Shown piece by piece: positions 25,719 through 34,224 of a DNA stretch of 64,000 nt. The stretch's first letter is position 1, and each line of letters starts with the position of its first letter. Under the pieces are notes generated by a model. The model was not told where the DNA came from and made no database searches. It worked only from the letters and a program-made list of their open reading frames with translations. The DNA lies in the NCBI GenBank assembly GCA_900107575.1, contig FNQX01000015.1, forward strand, positions 1 to 64,000. Reading direction: 5' to 3'. Origin of the DNA: Lachnospiraceae bacterium NK3A20. Lineage in GTDB: Bacteria; Bacillota; Clostridia; Lachnospirales; Lachnospiraceae. The translations under genes and the position numbers were made by a program.

Positions 25719-26912
25719 ATGACTATCAAAGAACTGATTGAGAAGAGAGCGACAGCGTGGGAAGCAGCCAAGGCGTTTCTGGAATCCCATCGTGGCGAGA
25801 ACGGCGTTCTTTCCGCAGAGGACAGCGAGATTTACGACCGCATGGAGAAGGATGTGACCGACCTCACGAAGGAAATCGAGAGAAAGAATCGCGAGATGGC
25901 GATTGACGACATGCTCTCGAAGCCGACAGGCATTCCGCTTACGGCAAGACCGGGAGCAGGGCATGATGCTGACGATACCAAGACAGGCAGAGCGTCCGAT
26001 CAGTACAGACGCGACATGATCACAGTAATGCGTACTGGATTCAGAAAGATTTCCAATGTCCTGGAAGAAGGAACGGATGCCAATGGCGGATATCTGGTTC
26101 CGGCGGAGTGGGATAGCCGTCTGATCGATGTGCTGACCGAGGAGAATATTTTCCGTGCACTGGCTACAACCATCACGACTTCCGGAGAGCACAAGATCAA
26201 TATCGCGGGTACGAAGCCGGCAGCCGCGTGGATCGAGGAAGGCGGTGCGCTGACCTTCGGAGACGCGACCTTCGACCAGATCGTACTTGACGCGCACAAG
26301 CTTCATGTGGCGGTGAAGGTGACGGAAGAGCTTCTGTACGACAACGCTTTCAATCTGGAAAACTACATCATCACGCAGTTCGGCAAGGCTCTGGGAAATG
26401 CTGAGGAGGATGCTTTCCTCAACGGCGATGGCACAGGCAAGCCGCTCGGCATCTTTGCTGAGACCGGTGGCGGCCAGACTGCGGTTACGCTTTCCGGAGT
26501 AAAGCTCGGGACGGATGACATCCTGACCCTGATCTACGCGCTGAAGAGGCCGTACCGTAAAAATGCCTCGTTCATTCTGAATGACCAGACGCTTGCGACG
26601 ATCAGGAAGCTGAAGGATTCCAACGGGGCATATATCTGGCAGCCGAGCTACCAGGCAGGCGAGCCGGACAGAATCTGCGGGTATGAGGTTCACACTTCTG
26701 CCTACGCTCCGGCACTGGAAGCAGGCAAGGCCGTGATGGCGTTCGGTGATTTCAGCTACTACAACATCGGCGACCGCGGCACCCGTTCCGTGCAGATTCT
26801 CCGTGAGCTTTTCGCGGGCAACGGCATGATCGGGTATGTCGCAAAGGAGCGTGTTGACGGAAAGCTGGTGCTGCCGGAGGCAGTTCAGATCATGAAGGCC
26901 GGTGCGGCCTGA
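25719..26912 (+). CDS. major capsid protein, HK97 family
   Basis: This 397-residue protein builds the phage head. The first 70 or so residues form a charged coiled coil that is removed by the protease (delta domain). The HK97 body follows, with YLVPAEWDSRLIDVL, ITTSGEHKINIA and KVTEELLYDN. Length and position are as expected. Its fold is shared with the host encapsulin at 47141. Confidence 0.96.
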   Translation: MTIKELIEKRATAWEAAKAFLESHRGENGVLSAEDSEIYDRMEKDVTDLTKEIERKNREMAIDDMLSKPTGIPLTARPGAGHDADDTKTGRASDQYRRDMITVMRTGFRKISNVLEEGTDANGGYLVPAEWDSRLIDVLTEENIFRALATTITTSGEHKINIAGTKPAAAWIEEGGALTFGDATFDQIVLDAHKLHVAVKVTEELLYDNAFNLENYIITQFGKALGNAEEDAFLNGDGTGKPLGIFAETGGGQTAVTLSGVKLGTDDILTLIYALKRPYRKNASFILNDQTLATIRKLKDSNGAYIWQPSYQAGEPDRICGYEVHTSAYAPALEAGKAVMAFGDFSYYNIGDRGTRSVQILRELFAGNGMIGYVAKERVDGKLVLPEAVQIMKAGAA

Positions 26913-26930
26913 TAAGGGGAGTGATGAAAT

Positions 26931-27209
26931 ATGCTGACACTGGACGAGGTGAAGAAATATTTAAGGGTTGATTCTTCTGATGAGGACGCTCTTATCACAA
27001 GCCTGATCTCCACGGCTGACTCCCTCGTCCGGGATGTCAGCCGGATGGATTCGGACACAGAAGTATCCGAGACATCCAAGCCGGTAATGATGGCGGCGGA
27101 GCTTTATATGGTCGCGTATCTGTACGAGCACAGGGAGGAAGCGGATCATCACGATTTTATGCTGACTCTCCGTGCTCTTTTATTTGGCATCCGGGAGGTG
27201 ACATTCTGA
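26931..27209 (+). CDS. head-tail connector protein (gp6-like)
   Basis: A 92-residue adaptor that binds the portal ring. The family N-terminus MLTLDEVKKYLRVDSSDEDALITSLI is clear. It overlaps the next gene by one base. Confidence 0.93.
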   Translation: MLTLDEVKKYLRVDSSDEDALITSLISTADSLVRDVSRMDSDTEVSETSKPVMMAAELYMVAYLYEHREEADHHDFMLTLRALLFGIREVTF

Positions 27210-27541
27210 TGGACATTGCGGGACTAAATGTGCGGATCACGATCCAGAAGAATGAAACGCAGGTCGATAAATACGGGAACCACACGAGTACATGGACGGA
27301 CTATTTTACCTGCTGGGCGACTTGCTCCAATCAGACCGGAACCGAGGACGAGGAAGCCGAGCAGACCGTAGAAGATGACCGGATGGATTTCACTGTCCGG
27401 TATTCTTCTGAGACGGCTGCCGTTGTTTCTACGAAGTACCGGATTTTACTGAACGACCGTATCTACAATATCGACCATGTGGATGATATGGGATTCAAAC
27501 GGCACAGTCTGAAATTCCATGCGGCTCTGGTCCGGAGGTGA
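27209..27541 (+). CDS. head closure protein (SPP1 gp16-like)
   Basis: A 110-residue protein of the head-closure or stopper family; [21 protein letters not shown] at the start and the late [25 protein letters not shown] segments are typical. It seals the filled head and contacts the tail. Confidence 0.92.
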   Translation: MDIAGLNVRITIQKNETQVDKYGNHTSTWTDYFTCWATCSNQTGTEDEEAEQTVEDDRMDFTVRYSSETAAVVSTKYRILLNDRIYNIDHVDDMGFKRHSLKFHAALVRR

Positions 27542-27545
27542 CGGC

Positions 27546-27929
27546 ATGAGCGGGATAAAGATAAAACCGGAACAGCTGGCTGACACAATCAAGAAGGAGC
27601 TGGATGATCTGGCAGAGGATACGACCGACACGGTGAAGAAGGCCGTGCAGGAAGCGGCGGATACCGCTGTGAAGGATCTGAAAGCGACTTCTCCGAAGCG
27701 TACAGGAAAGTACGCGAAAAGCTGGACGCAGAAGAAAGTGAAAGATACTTCTTCCGGCAAGGAAATCATCGTTTACGCGAGGCAGTATCAGCTGACGCAT
27801 CTCCTGGAAAACGGTCATGCAAAGCGCGGAGGCGGTCGTGTTGCAGCGAGAGTTCATATCAAGCCCGTTGAAGAGAAGGTATCGGAACAGCTGGAGAATG
27901 ATATCAAACGGAAGATCGGCAGCGGATAA
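27546..27929 (+). CDS. HK97 gp10-type tail component
   Basis: A 127-residue protein starting [19 protein letters not shown]. The core with [12 protein letters not shown] and [17 protein letters not shown] is the gp10 signature. It joins head and tail. I use ATG 27546 as start. Confidence 0.93.
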   Translation: MSGIKIKPEQLADTIKKELDDLAEDTTDTVKKAVQEAADTAVKDLKATSPKRTGKYAKSWTQKKVKDTSSGKEIIVYARQYQLTHLLENGHAKRGGGRVAARVHIKPVEEKVSEQLENDIKRKIGSG

Positions 27930-27939
27930 GGAGGCACGG

Positions 27940-28257
27940 ATGGATAAGATAATCGAAATACTTACGGAGTTCGGCATTCCCTTCGCCTACGATCATTTCG
28001 CGGAAGGCGAGGCTCCTGATCCGCATTTTGTCTGCTACCTGATTCCTTCAACAGACAATTTTGCTGCGGACGGCACAGTGTATCTGGATATCGATGTGGT
28101 GAATGTGGAGCTTTACACGGACAAGAAGGATCCGGAACTGGAAAAGAAACTGCAGGGATTTCTGACATCGGCGGGCATTGTCTATGAAAAGAACGAGGTC
28201 TGGATTGAATCAGAGAAACTGTACGAGGTAGTTTATGAATTTGAAATGGAGGCTTAA
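27940..28257 (+). CDS. tail completion or terminator protein
   Basis: This 105-residue protein lies in the position of the tail terminator, between gp10 and the major tail protein. It starts [20 protein letters not shown] and has an alternating beta pattern ([17 protein letters not shown]). The assignment rests mainly on position and size. Confidence 0.75.
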   Translation: MDKIIEILTEFGIPFAYDHFAEGEAPDPHFVCYLIPSTDNFAADGTVYLDIDVVNVELYTDKKDPELEKKLQGFLTSAGIVYEKNEVWIESEKLYEVVYEFEMEA

Positions 28258-28259
28258 GA

Positions 28260-28898
28260 ATGGCTGGTAAAAGAAATAAGGTCAAGTACAACCTCAAAAA
28301 TGTACACTACGCCATCGCGACTATCGCGGAAGATGGTTCGGCAAGTTATGAGACACCGGTAGCGTGGCCGGGGGCGGTGAACCTGTCGCTCGAGGCACAG
28401 GGCGACCAGACGATCTTCTGGGCGGACGGCATCCAGTATTATGTAACATCGGCAAACAGTGGTTACAACGGTGACTTTGAAAGCGCAATGGTACCGGAGG
28501 ATTTCCGGGAAAATGTTCTGGGCGAGGTAAAAGATGGAAATGGCGTACTGCTGGAGGATGCGGATGCGCAGCCGGTCCATTTCGCCCTGCTCTTTGAGTT
28601 CGATGGCGATGTGAATCGGATTCGTCATGTCATGTACAACTGCACGGCTACCCGTCCTTCCGTGGAATCTCAAACGAAGGAGGATTCCGTCGAAGTGAAG
28701 ACGGAAACGCTGACGATCAACGCGACATCCATTAAGGATGCGACACTCGGAAAGAACATCGTGAAGGCGCGTTCCTGCTCCGATACGAAAGACGCTGCCT
28801 ATACGGGATGGTATGAGAAGGTTTATATGCCGGTTGCGAAGGACGCTTCATCCGGAGCCAAAGCAAGTGGATCAACGAGTTGGTCTGACGGCGAGTGA
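28260..28898 (+). CDS. major tail protein
   Basis: This 212-residue protein polymerises to form the tail tube. It is the phi13-like type: [13 protein letters not shown] at the start, [18 protein letters not shown] in the middle, and a flexible Ser/Gly-rich tail. Position before the tail chaperone is standard. Confidence 0.92.
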   Translation: MAGKRNKVKYNLKNVHYAIATIAEDGSASYETPVAWPGAVNLSLEAQGDQTIFWADGIQYYVTSANSGYNGDFESAMVPEDFRENVLGEVKDGNGVLLEDADAQPVHFALLFEFDGDVNRIRHVMYNCTATRPSVESQTKEDSVEVKTETLTINATSIKDATLGKNIVKARSCSDTKDAAYTGWYEKVYMPVAKDASSGAKASGSTSWSDGE

Positions 28899-28915
28899 TA
28901 GGAGGATGACGGCTG

Positions 28916-29287
28916 ATGTATAAGGAAATCGAAGTGGAGACGCAGGAGGGGAAGAAAACGTTTCCCTTCCTGGCGACAGGAACAACAGCATACAGATATA
29001 AGCAGTGCTTTCATCAGGATCTGATGATTGCATTGAACAACATGGAAGACACCGCAGATGATCAGGCGGATATGACCGTCGGTGACAAGCTGGCGTATAT
29101 CATGAACGCGCAGGCCGAGAAAAAGGATATGAATAAGCTGAATGTCGAGTCATTTCTTGAGTGGGCGGATCAGTTTGACGGCGCGGAGCTCTTCCTTCAC
29201 ATGAGAGACTTTGTATCGATGTATCTCGGCTCCCGGCAGACCACATCGACGCCAAAAAAAGGAGTCTCCCGACCGACCGGGAAATAA
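28916..29287 (+). CDS. tail assembly chaperone, gpG-like
   Basis: This 123-residue chaperone keeps the tape measure protein ready for tube assembly. Its frame contains the slippery heptamer A-AAA-AAA at 29254-29260, aligned with the codons CCA AAA AAA. A -1 slip there extends it into the frame ending at 29454, giving the longer gpGT form. The normal product ends at TAA 29287. Confidence 0.88.
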   Translation: MYKEIEVETQEGKKTFPFLATGTTAYRYKQCFHQDLMIALNNMEDTADDQADMTVGDKLAYIMNAQAEKKDMNKLNVESFLEWADQFDGAELFLHMRDFVSMYLGSRQTTSTPKKGVSRPTGK

Positions 29288-29454
29288 ATACCGCCGTCTA
29301 TATGCTCCGCGCAAAACAGATGGGTCTGTCCATCGCGGAGCTTGATGAAATGGAAGAAGGTCTCGTCATGGACATGGTCATCGAATCCGGTAATGATGCT
29401 TGTTCGGATGAATATTGCCAGGTAGCGGATCAGCGCATGATGGATGCTTTTTAA
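29254..29454 (+). CDS. -1 frameshift extension of the tail chaperone (gpGT)
   Basis: From the slippery A-run the -1 frame is open and reads KKRSLPTDREINTAVYMLR and on to TAA at 29452-29454, adding 64 codons to the first 115. Nearly all siphophages with this gene order use such a slip, and the T-part is typical in content (AKQMGLSIAELDEMEEGLV). An internal ATG exists at 29302, without a good ribosome site. Confidence 0.85.
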   Translation, partial: KKRSLPTDREINTAVYMLRAKQMGLSIAELDEMEEGLVMDMVIESGNDACSDEYCQVADQRMMDAF

Positions 29455-29461
29455 AAGCAAA

Positions 29462-30403
29462 TTAAAGTCTGTTCATAATATCGATAATCATCTGATGATC
29501 TTGAAGCAAAGTGATTGCAAAGCTTTTTTTACCAGCATCTTTTAGCGATGCGCCTATATGATATCCGATTTTTTGATCAAGGATCAGAAAACGATCATGA
29601 AAAGTATTTATATAATTTACAGTCAGGGACGGATATTGTCCATTGAAAGTGGATATTTCGGATGCTGTAAGGCGACAACCTCTATGCGTCGTATAAAGAG
29701 AAACAGAGACCCCATCAGTCTTTTTTGAAAGCAGATCTAATGTTCCGGTATCGACATAGCCATCAATAAGTATGATGTCGTTTGATGCCTTTTGTATCAA
29801 TGTTGAGATTAAACTGAACGCATCATAAATCTGGCCGTCAAAAAAGACTTTTTGAGTAGATTCCTCATGATCGGAGATATAATCGAAAATCTGGTCTAAT
29901 TTTGTATCAGTTTTTTTCTCATACTCAATCTGGCGCAGCTCAACAGAAGAAATCCGGTCAAACATGTATGCATTACTGGCAATAAAACGCCGCATTTCTC
30001 TAAAAGCACGCATGATGAAGATTGTCTGTTTGTCTGCAGTATCACCGTGCAAAACTGTTGCAAGCATATATATTCCCTGCTCTGTGAAAGCATAGGGAGG
30101 TTTACGGCGTCCTCCTAATTGTCCGGAAAAGAATGATGAATTTCGTGAAGTCACAATTTGTGATTTCACGAGCTCAACTTCTTGAGGCGTCAGCTGGAAC
30201 ATAAAGTCATCCGGGAATCTGGAAATGTTACGTTTTACCTGCTGGTTCAAAGTTCTGACTTCGTAACCGTAGATTCCGGCAAGGTCAAAATCAAGCATAA
30301 CCTGTTGATTCCGAATGGTATAGATCATTGGTTGGAGAGTCGTGCTGTTTATTTCTATCAGGTCGGCAGTTTTATTATCCTGAGGTGGCTGTTTTTCTTC
30401 CAT
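29462..30403 (-). CDS. ORF6N DNA-binding protein with PLD-like C-terminus
   Basis: This 313-residue protein is inserted on the opposite strand between tail chaperone and tape measure. The N-terminal ORF6N domain is seen in TIRNQQVMLDFDLAGIYGYE and RFPDDFMFQLT, followed by GGRRKPPYAFTEQGIYMLATVL. A coiled region links it to a C-terminal half resembling phospholipase D-like domains (IILIDGYVDTGTLDLL, later NTFHDRFLILDQKIGYHIGAS). ORF6N proteins are phage antirepressor-type regulators. Two near-perfect 29-bp palindromes, one in its leader and one inside the gene, suggest that it controls itself. Confidence 0.88.
   Translation of the reverse strand: MEEKQPPQDNKTADLIEINSTTLQPMIYTIRNQQVMLDFDLAGIYGYEVRTLNQQVKRNISRFPDDFMFQLTPQEVELVKSQIVTSRNSSFFSGQLGGRRKPPYAFTEQGIYMLATVLHGDTADKQTIFIMRAFREMRRFIASNAYMFDRISSVELRQIEYEKKTDTKLDQIFDYISDHEESTQKVFFDGQIYDAFSLISTLIQKASNDIILIDGYVDTGTLDLLSKKTDGVSVSLYTTHRGCRLTASEISTFNGQYPSLTVNYINTFHDRFLILDQKIGYHIGASLKDAGKKSFAITLLQDHQMIIDIMNRL
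30143..30171. promoter_or_regulatory. 29-bp palindrome inside the ORF6N gene
   Basis: Arms TCGTGAAGTCACAA and TTGTGATTTCACGA flank one central base, with a single mismatch. The sequence matches the upstream palindrome at 30430 in all but a few positions, although it lies in coding DNA. Confidence 0.8.
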
Positions 30404-30429
30404 TAAACAATAATATCCTTTCGTAAATT

Positions 30430-30458
30430 CCGTGAAATCACAAATTGTGATTTCACGG
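30430..30458. promoter_or_regulatory. 29-bp perfect palindrome, probable operator
   Basis: CCGTGAAATCACAA and TTGTGATTTCACGG are exact inverses around one A. It lies 27-55 bases upstream of the ORF6N start and directly downstream of its -10 box, so a bound protein would block transcription. The second copy is 259 bp further into the gene. Confidence 0.85.
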
Positions 30459-30461
30459 ATA

Positions 30462-30490
30462 GTATATCATGTGGAGAAGTATATCTCCAT
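30462..30490 (-). promoter_or_regulatory. promoter of the ORF6N gene
   Basis: On the minus strand TGGAGA and TATACT are separated by 17 bases, a plausible sigma-A promoter with a good -10 and a weak -35. Transcription would start within or next to the palindrome at 30430-30458. Confidence 0.55.
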
Positions 30491-30512
30491 CAGAAGTTGA
30501 AGAGGTGAGAAC

Positions 30513-33233
30513 ATGGCATCCGGACGGATCAAAGGAATTACAATCGAGATAGACGGCGATACCACAAAGCTCACCACAGCTTTGAAGCAGGTCGATAAGC
30601 AGATCAGGGATACGCAGAGCAGCCTTCGCGATTTGAACAAGCTGCTTAAGATGGATCCGGGCAACGCCGACCTGCTGGCGCAGAAGCAGAAATACCTGAC
30701 GGATGCGATTGACGCGACAAAGAAGAAACTTGAGGAAGAGAAAACTGCTCTTGAACAGCTGAAGAATGGCCCTCAGACAGATGACACGGTCCGGCAGCAG
30801 GAAGCGCTGACCAGGGAAATCGCAGATACCGAACAGCAGCTGAAAAGCCTGACGAAGGAATACCGGAACTTCGGGTCTGTCGCCGGACAGGAACTTCAGA
30901 CTGCAGGAAAGAAGATGCAGGATGTCGGCGATAAGATTTCAGGCGTCGGCACAAAGATGCTTCCTGTGACCGGAGTAGTCGCGGCAGCCGGAGTAGCGGC
31001 GGTGAAGACCGCTGCCGATTTTGATTCCGGCATGAGCCAGGTTTCGGCTGTTTCAGGAGCCACGGGCGGTGATTTGGAAAAGCTCCGTGACAAAGCCCGT
31101 GAAATGGGCGAGAAGACGAAGTTTTCCGCATCCGAAGCCGCAGAAGCCATGAATTATATGGCGATGGCCGGGTGGAAAACGAACGACATGCTCGGCGGTA
31201 TTGAAGGCGTGATGAATCTGGCTGCGGCTTCGGGAGAGGATCTGGCAACCACCTCGGATATCGTGACAGATGCGCTGACTGCATTCGGTCTGACGGCACA
31301 GGATTCCGGTCACTTCGCTGATATCCTTGCAGCGGCTTCGAGTAACGCCAATACGAATGTCTCCATGATGGGCGAGACGTTCAAATACGCCGCTCCTGTC
31401 GCCGGTGCACTCGGTTTTTCCGCAGAAGACACGGCAGAAGCAATCGGCCTTATGGCGAACGCCGGAATCAAGTCCTCTCAGGCAGGCACCTCGCTTCGTA
31501 CGATCATGACAAACCTCACGGGTCCGATCACACTTGTCGGAGAGAAGCTCGGAGAGGTTACGGTTGAGACTACGAATTCTGACGGATCCATGAGGAGCCT
31601 CAGAGAGATCCTCGCTGACCTTCGCGGGCACTGGGGACAGCTGTCCGAATCGGAACAGGCGGCAACGGCAGAATCCATCGCCGGGAAGAACGCGATGTCG
31701 GGATTCTTGGCACTGATGAATGCTGGGGAGAGCGATATCAGCAAGCTGGAAGGCGCGATCGACACCTGTTCCGACAGCATGGACGGCTACAACGGTACGG
31801 CTGAAAAGATGGCCGCTGTCATGCAGGATAACCTGGAAGGTCAGTTGACGATCCTGAAATCTCAGCTCGAGGAACTGGCGATCTCTGTCGGTGAAATCCT
31901 GATGCCTGTTGTCCGGGACATCGTGACACATATCCAGGGCTTTGTAGACAAGCTGAATGCCCTGCCGGAACCTGTGAAACAGACGATCGTGACGATTGCT
32001 CTGGTCGCAGCGGCAGTCGGACCCGTGCTGATTGTTATCGGGAAAGTCATCTCATCTGTCGGCGGGATTATCAGTGTTGTCGGCAAGTTCGTGGGATTTA
32101 TGTCCGCGACTGCTATTCCGGCAATTGCATCAGTTGCTCCGGTAATTCTTCCGATCTTGCCGATTATCGCGGCTGTGGCGGCGGCTATCGCGGCGGTGAT
32201 CCTGATTGTAAAGAACTGGGGAGCAATATCCGAATGGTTCAAGGGCGTATGGGAAGCGGTCTGCAAAGGAGTGGAGGATATCGGCAAAGGCCTCGGCGAC
32301 TTCTTTTCTGGCCTGTGGGACGGAATCAAGTCCGTGACGGAAATCGTATGGAATGGAATTAAAAGTTTCTTTGAAGGCTTGTGGAATGGCATCAAGAGTA
32401 TGGCAGAGACTGTATTCGGCGGCATCAAGAGCTTTCTTGGCGATACCTGGGACGGGATCAAATCCGCGGCCGGAACCGCATGGGACGGGATCAAAGGCGG
32501 CTTGTCATCTGCATGGGAAGGAATCAAGACTACCGCTGGGACTACTTTTGAGACGATCAAGACGAATATCGGAATCGCGTGGGAGAATGTAAAATCTAAC
32601 ACTTCTACAGCGTGGGAGAACATTAAAGGTACGATCAATGAGAAGGGTGGTGGCATTAAAGGTATCATCGGAACGGCACTTGAAGGATACAAGTCTCTGT
32701 GGAGTGCCGGGTTCAGCGCAATCAATTCCCTGACCGGAGGGAAACTTGGAGATGCGCTTTCTACGGTAAAGACGAGGCTAGCCGGAATCAGTTCAGCGTT
32801 TTCCGATATGATGAGCAACGCAAAGTCCGTGGTAAGCGAAGGTCTGGAGCGGATTAAAGGATTTTTCTCAGGCTGCAGGCTCGAGTTCCCGAGGATTAAG
32901 CTGCCACATTTTTCCCTGTCGGGAAAGTTCTCGCTGGATCCGCCGTCGGTTCCGCACATCAGCGTCAGCTGGTACAGGAAGGCTATGGACGATGCATATA
33001 TACTGAACAGCCCAACAATCTTCGGCATGGCCGGAGGACGGTATCTCGGCGGCGGTGAAGCCGGTTCTGAGGCCGTGGTCGGTACGGATAAGCTGGCGGA
33101 GATCGTAAGGACGGCGGTTGCGTCTGTCTCCGGCGGTAAGACCGTCATCCCAGTGTATATTGGGCAGGAGCGGATTGATGAGATTGTGGTGAGAGCCGCG
33201 AGGTCTCAGAACTTCCGGAGCGGAGGGCGATGA
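30513..33233 (+). CDS. tail tape measure protein
   Basis: This 906-residue protein sets tail length. The N-terminal part is a long coiled coil (KQVDKQIRDTQSSLRDLNKLLK onward). A central TP901-like domain follows (FDSGMSQVSAVSGATGGDLEKL, MNYMAMAGWKT). Hydrophobic segments lie at about 490-575. A run of tryptophan-spaced repeats of 11-12 residues (WDGIKSAAGTAWDGIKGGL type) fills about 600-710. A beta-rich C-terminus ends it. ORF6N cargo separates it from its chaperone. Confidence 0.96.
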   Translation: MASGRIKGITIEIDGDTTKLTTALKQVDKQIRDTQSSLRDLNKLLKMDPGNADLLAQKQKYLTDAIDATKKKLEEEKTALEQLKNGPQTDDTVRQQEALTREIADTEQQLKSLTKEYRNFGSVAGQELQTAGKKMQDVGDKISGVGTKMLPVTGVVAAAGVAAVKTAADFDSGMSQVSAVSGATGGDLEKLRDKAREMGEKTKFSASEAAEAMNYMAMAGWKTNDMLGGIEGVMNLAAASGEDLATTSDIVTDALTAFGLTAQDSGHFADILAAASSNANTNVSMMGETFKYAAPVAGALGFSAEDTAEAIGLMANAGIKSSQAGTSLRTIMTNLTGPITLVGEKLGEVTVETTNSDGSMRSLREILADLRGHWGQLSESEQAATAESIAGKNAMSGFLALMNAGESDISKLEGAIDTCSDSMDGYNGTAEKMAAVMQDNLEGQLTILKSQLEELAISVGEILMPVVRDIVTHIQGFVDKLNALPEPVKQTIVTIALVAAAVGPVLIVIGKVISSVGGIISVVGKFVGFMSATAIPAIASVAPVILPILPIIAAVAAAIAAVILIVKNWGAISEWFKGVWEAVCKGVEDIGKGLGDFFSGLWDGIKSVTEIVWNGIKSFFEGLWNGIKSMAETVFGGIKSFLGDTWDGIKSAAGTAWDGIKGGLSSAWEGIKTTAGTTFETIKTNIGIAWENVKSNTSTAWENIKGTINEKGGGIKGIIGTALEGYKSLWSAGFSAINSLTGGKLGDALSTVKTRLAGISSAFSDMMSNAKSVVSEGLERIKGFFSGCRLEFPRIKLPHFSLSGKFSLDPPSVPHISVSWYRKAMDDAYILNSPTIFGMAGGRYLGGGEAGSEAVVGTDKLAEIVRTAVASVSGGKTVIPVYIGQERIDEIVVRAARSQNFRSGGR

Positions 33234-33262
33234 TGATTCATCGTCCAGTTTTCGCCCATATC

Positions 33263-33271
33263 TGGTATACT
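33263..33271 (+). promoter_or_regulatory. extended -10 promoter of the membrane protein gene
   Basis: TGGTATACT at 33263-33271 is an extended -10 (TG-n-TATACT), 33 bases upstream of the TTG start at 33305. No clear -35 is needed for such a promoter. It gives the cargo gene its own transcription inside the late operon. Confidence 0.55.
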
Positions 33272-33304
33272 TGATGGCAAATCAGAATTTTTAGAGGTGG
33301 TAAT

Positions 33305-33760
33305 TTGGAAAAAGCAAATAAGATGAAAAATACTTGTATTATATTTCAGATGTTACTTTTGATGTGGTTTTTCCTTGATATGATAGGAGTTTCCTTAGGG
33401 GACAAGAGTTTAGTTACGCAGTCATATAAAGAGGACGGAGTATTTTTTCTGATTCTTCTTGTTACAGTCATATTGTTTATTGTGAAAGTTCAAATTGGAA
33501 AGTGGTTTGTTGCTGTTTGGACTTCTTTATGGTTTATAATTCAATTTTTATGTCATGAATGGTATAGTATTTTTAATAGTGGCGTTATGGGCAGTATAGA
33601 AGGAAAAATAGAATACTTTTCAGGAACACTTCAATGGATAAGGATTGAGGGAAAATACATACCAGATATTTATCACACAATACTACATATTCTTATCTTA
33701 TTAACTCTAATCAGCACAATTATCTATATTGTAAAAAGTAAGAAAAAAACAAAGGTATAA
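33305..33760 (+). CDS. AT-rich membrane protein (prophage cargo)
   Basis: This 151-residue protein has about four transmembrane segments (for example IIFQMLLLMWFFLDMIGV and FFLILLVTVILFIV; last near ILHILILLTLISTIIYIV). Start is TTG 33305 behind AGAGGTGG. It is much AT-richer than the phage structural genes on either side and has its own promoter and a terminator hairpin after it, the mark of a moron. Function unknown; possibilities include superinfection exclusion or a host-fitness role. Confidence 0.7.
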   Translation: MEKANKMKNTCIIFQMLLLMWFFLDMIGVSLGDKSLVTQSYKEDGVFFLILLVTVILFIVKVQIGKWFVAVWTSLWFIIQFLCHEWYSIFNSGVMGSIEGKIEYFSGTLQWIRIEGKYIPDIYHTILHILILLTLISTIIYIVKSKKKTKV

Positions 33761-33793
33761 ATTCCAGTTTGTCAGCGTAATATATGATTGTTT

Positions 33794-33822
33794 TGAGGCA
33801 TCTCTTCGTGGAGGTGTCTTTT
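33794..33822 (+). terminator. terminator after the membrane protein gene
   Basis: GGCATCTC pairs with GAGGTGTC around TTCGTG, allowing G-U pairs, followed by TTTTATT. It closes the independent cargo unit. Confidence 0.6.
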
Positions 33823-33855
33823 ATTATACCCTGACGTAGGAAGGAGGGATGCGGC

Positions 33856-34224
33856 GTGCTCATAGATTATCCTGTGAAATTCGGTAATGAGGAGATCCCG
33901 GAGCCGGAAGAATGGTCGGAGGAATCCTCGGTTATTGAAAATGTGAACCAGACCGAAGCCGGGACGGATCAGATTTCCGTCACACGGTATGACAAGCTGT
34001 CGGTGTCCTGTTCCTTCCAGTGTTCTCACAGGTGGGCAAGCAAGTTTAAGGTTTACAGCAAGGCTGACAGCATCTCAGTCCAGATGTACGACATCGAGCT
34101 GGGCGGATATAAAACAAGAACAATGCGGATCAGGAGTTTTAAGGCTGATCCGGTCAAGGACTCCCGCAGGACGCCGAACACGAACGGCCTGTGGAAGATT
34201 TCATTTTATCTGGAGGAATTCTGA
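33856..34224 (+). CDS. distal tail-type structural protein
   Basis: Start is GTG 33856 behind AAGGAGG. The 122-residue protein is beta-rich (FGNEEIPEPEEWSEESSVI at the start; ISVQMYDIELGGYKTRTMRIRSF in the second half). Its place after the tape measure and before the tail hub suggests a distal tail or tail-tip part. Identity is inferred from position. Confidence 0.68.
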   Translation: MLIDYPVKFGNEEIPEPEEWSEESSVIENVNQTEAGTDQISVTRYDKLSVSCSFQCSHRWASKFKVYSKADSISVQMYDIELGGYKTRTMRIRSFKADPVKDSRRTPNTNGLWKISFYLEEF

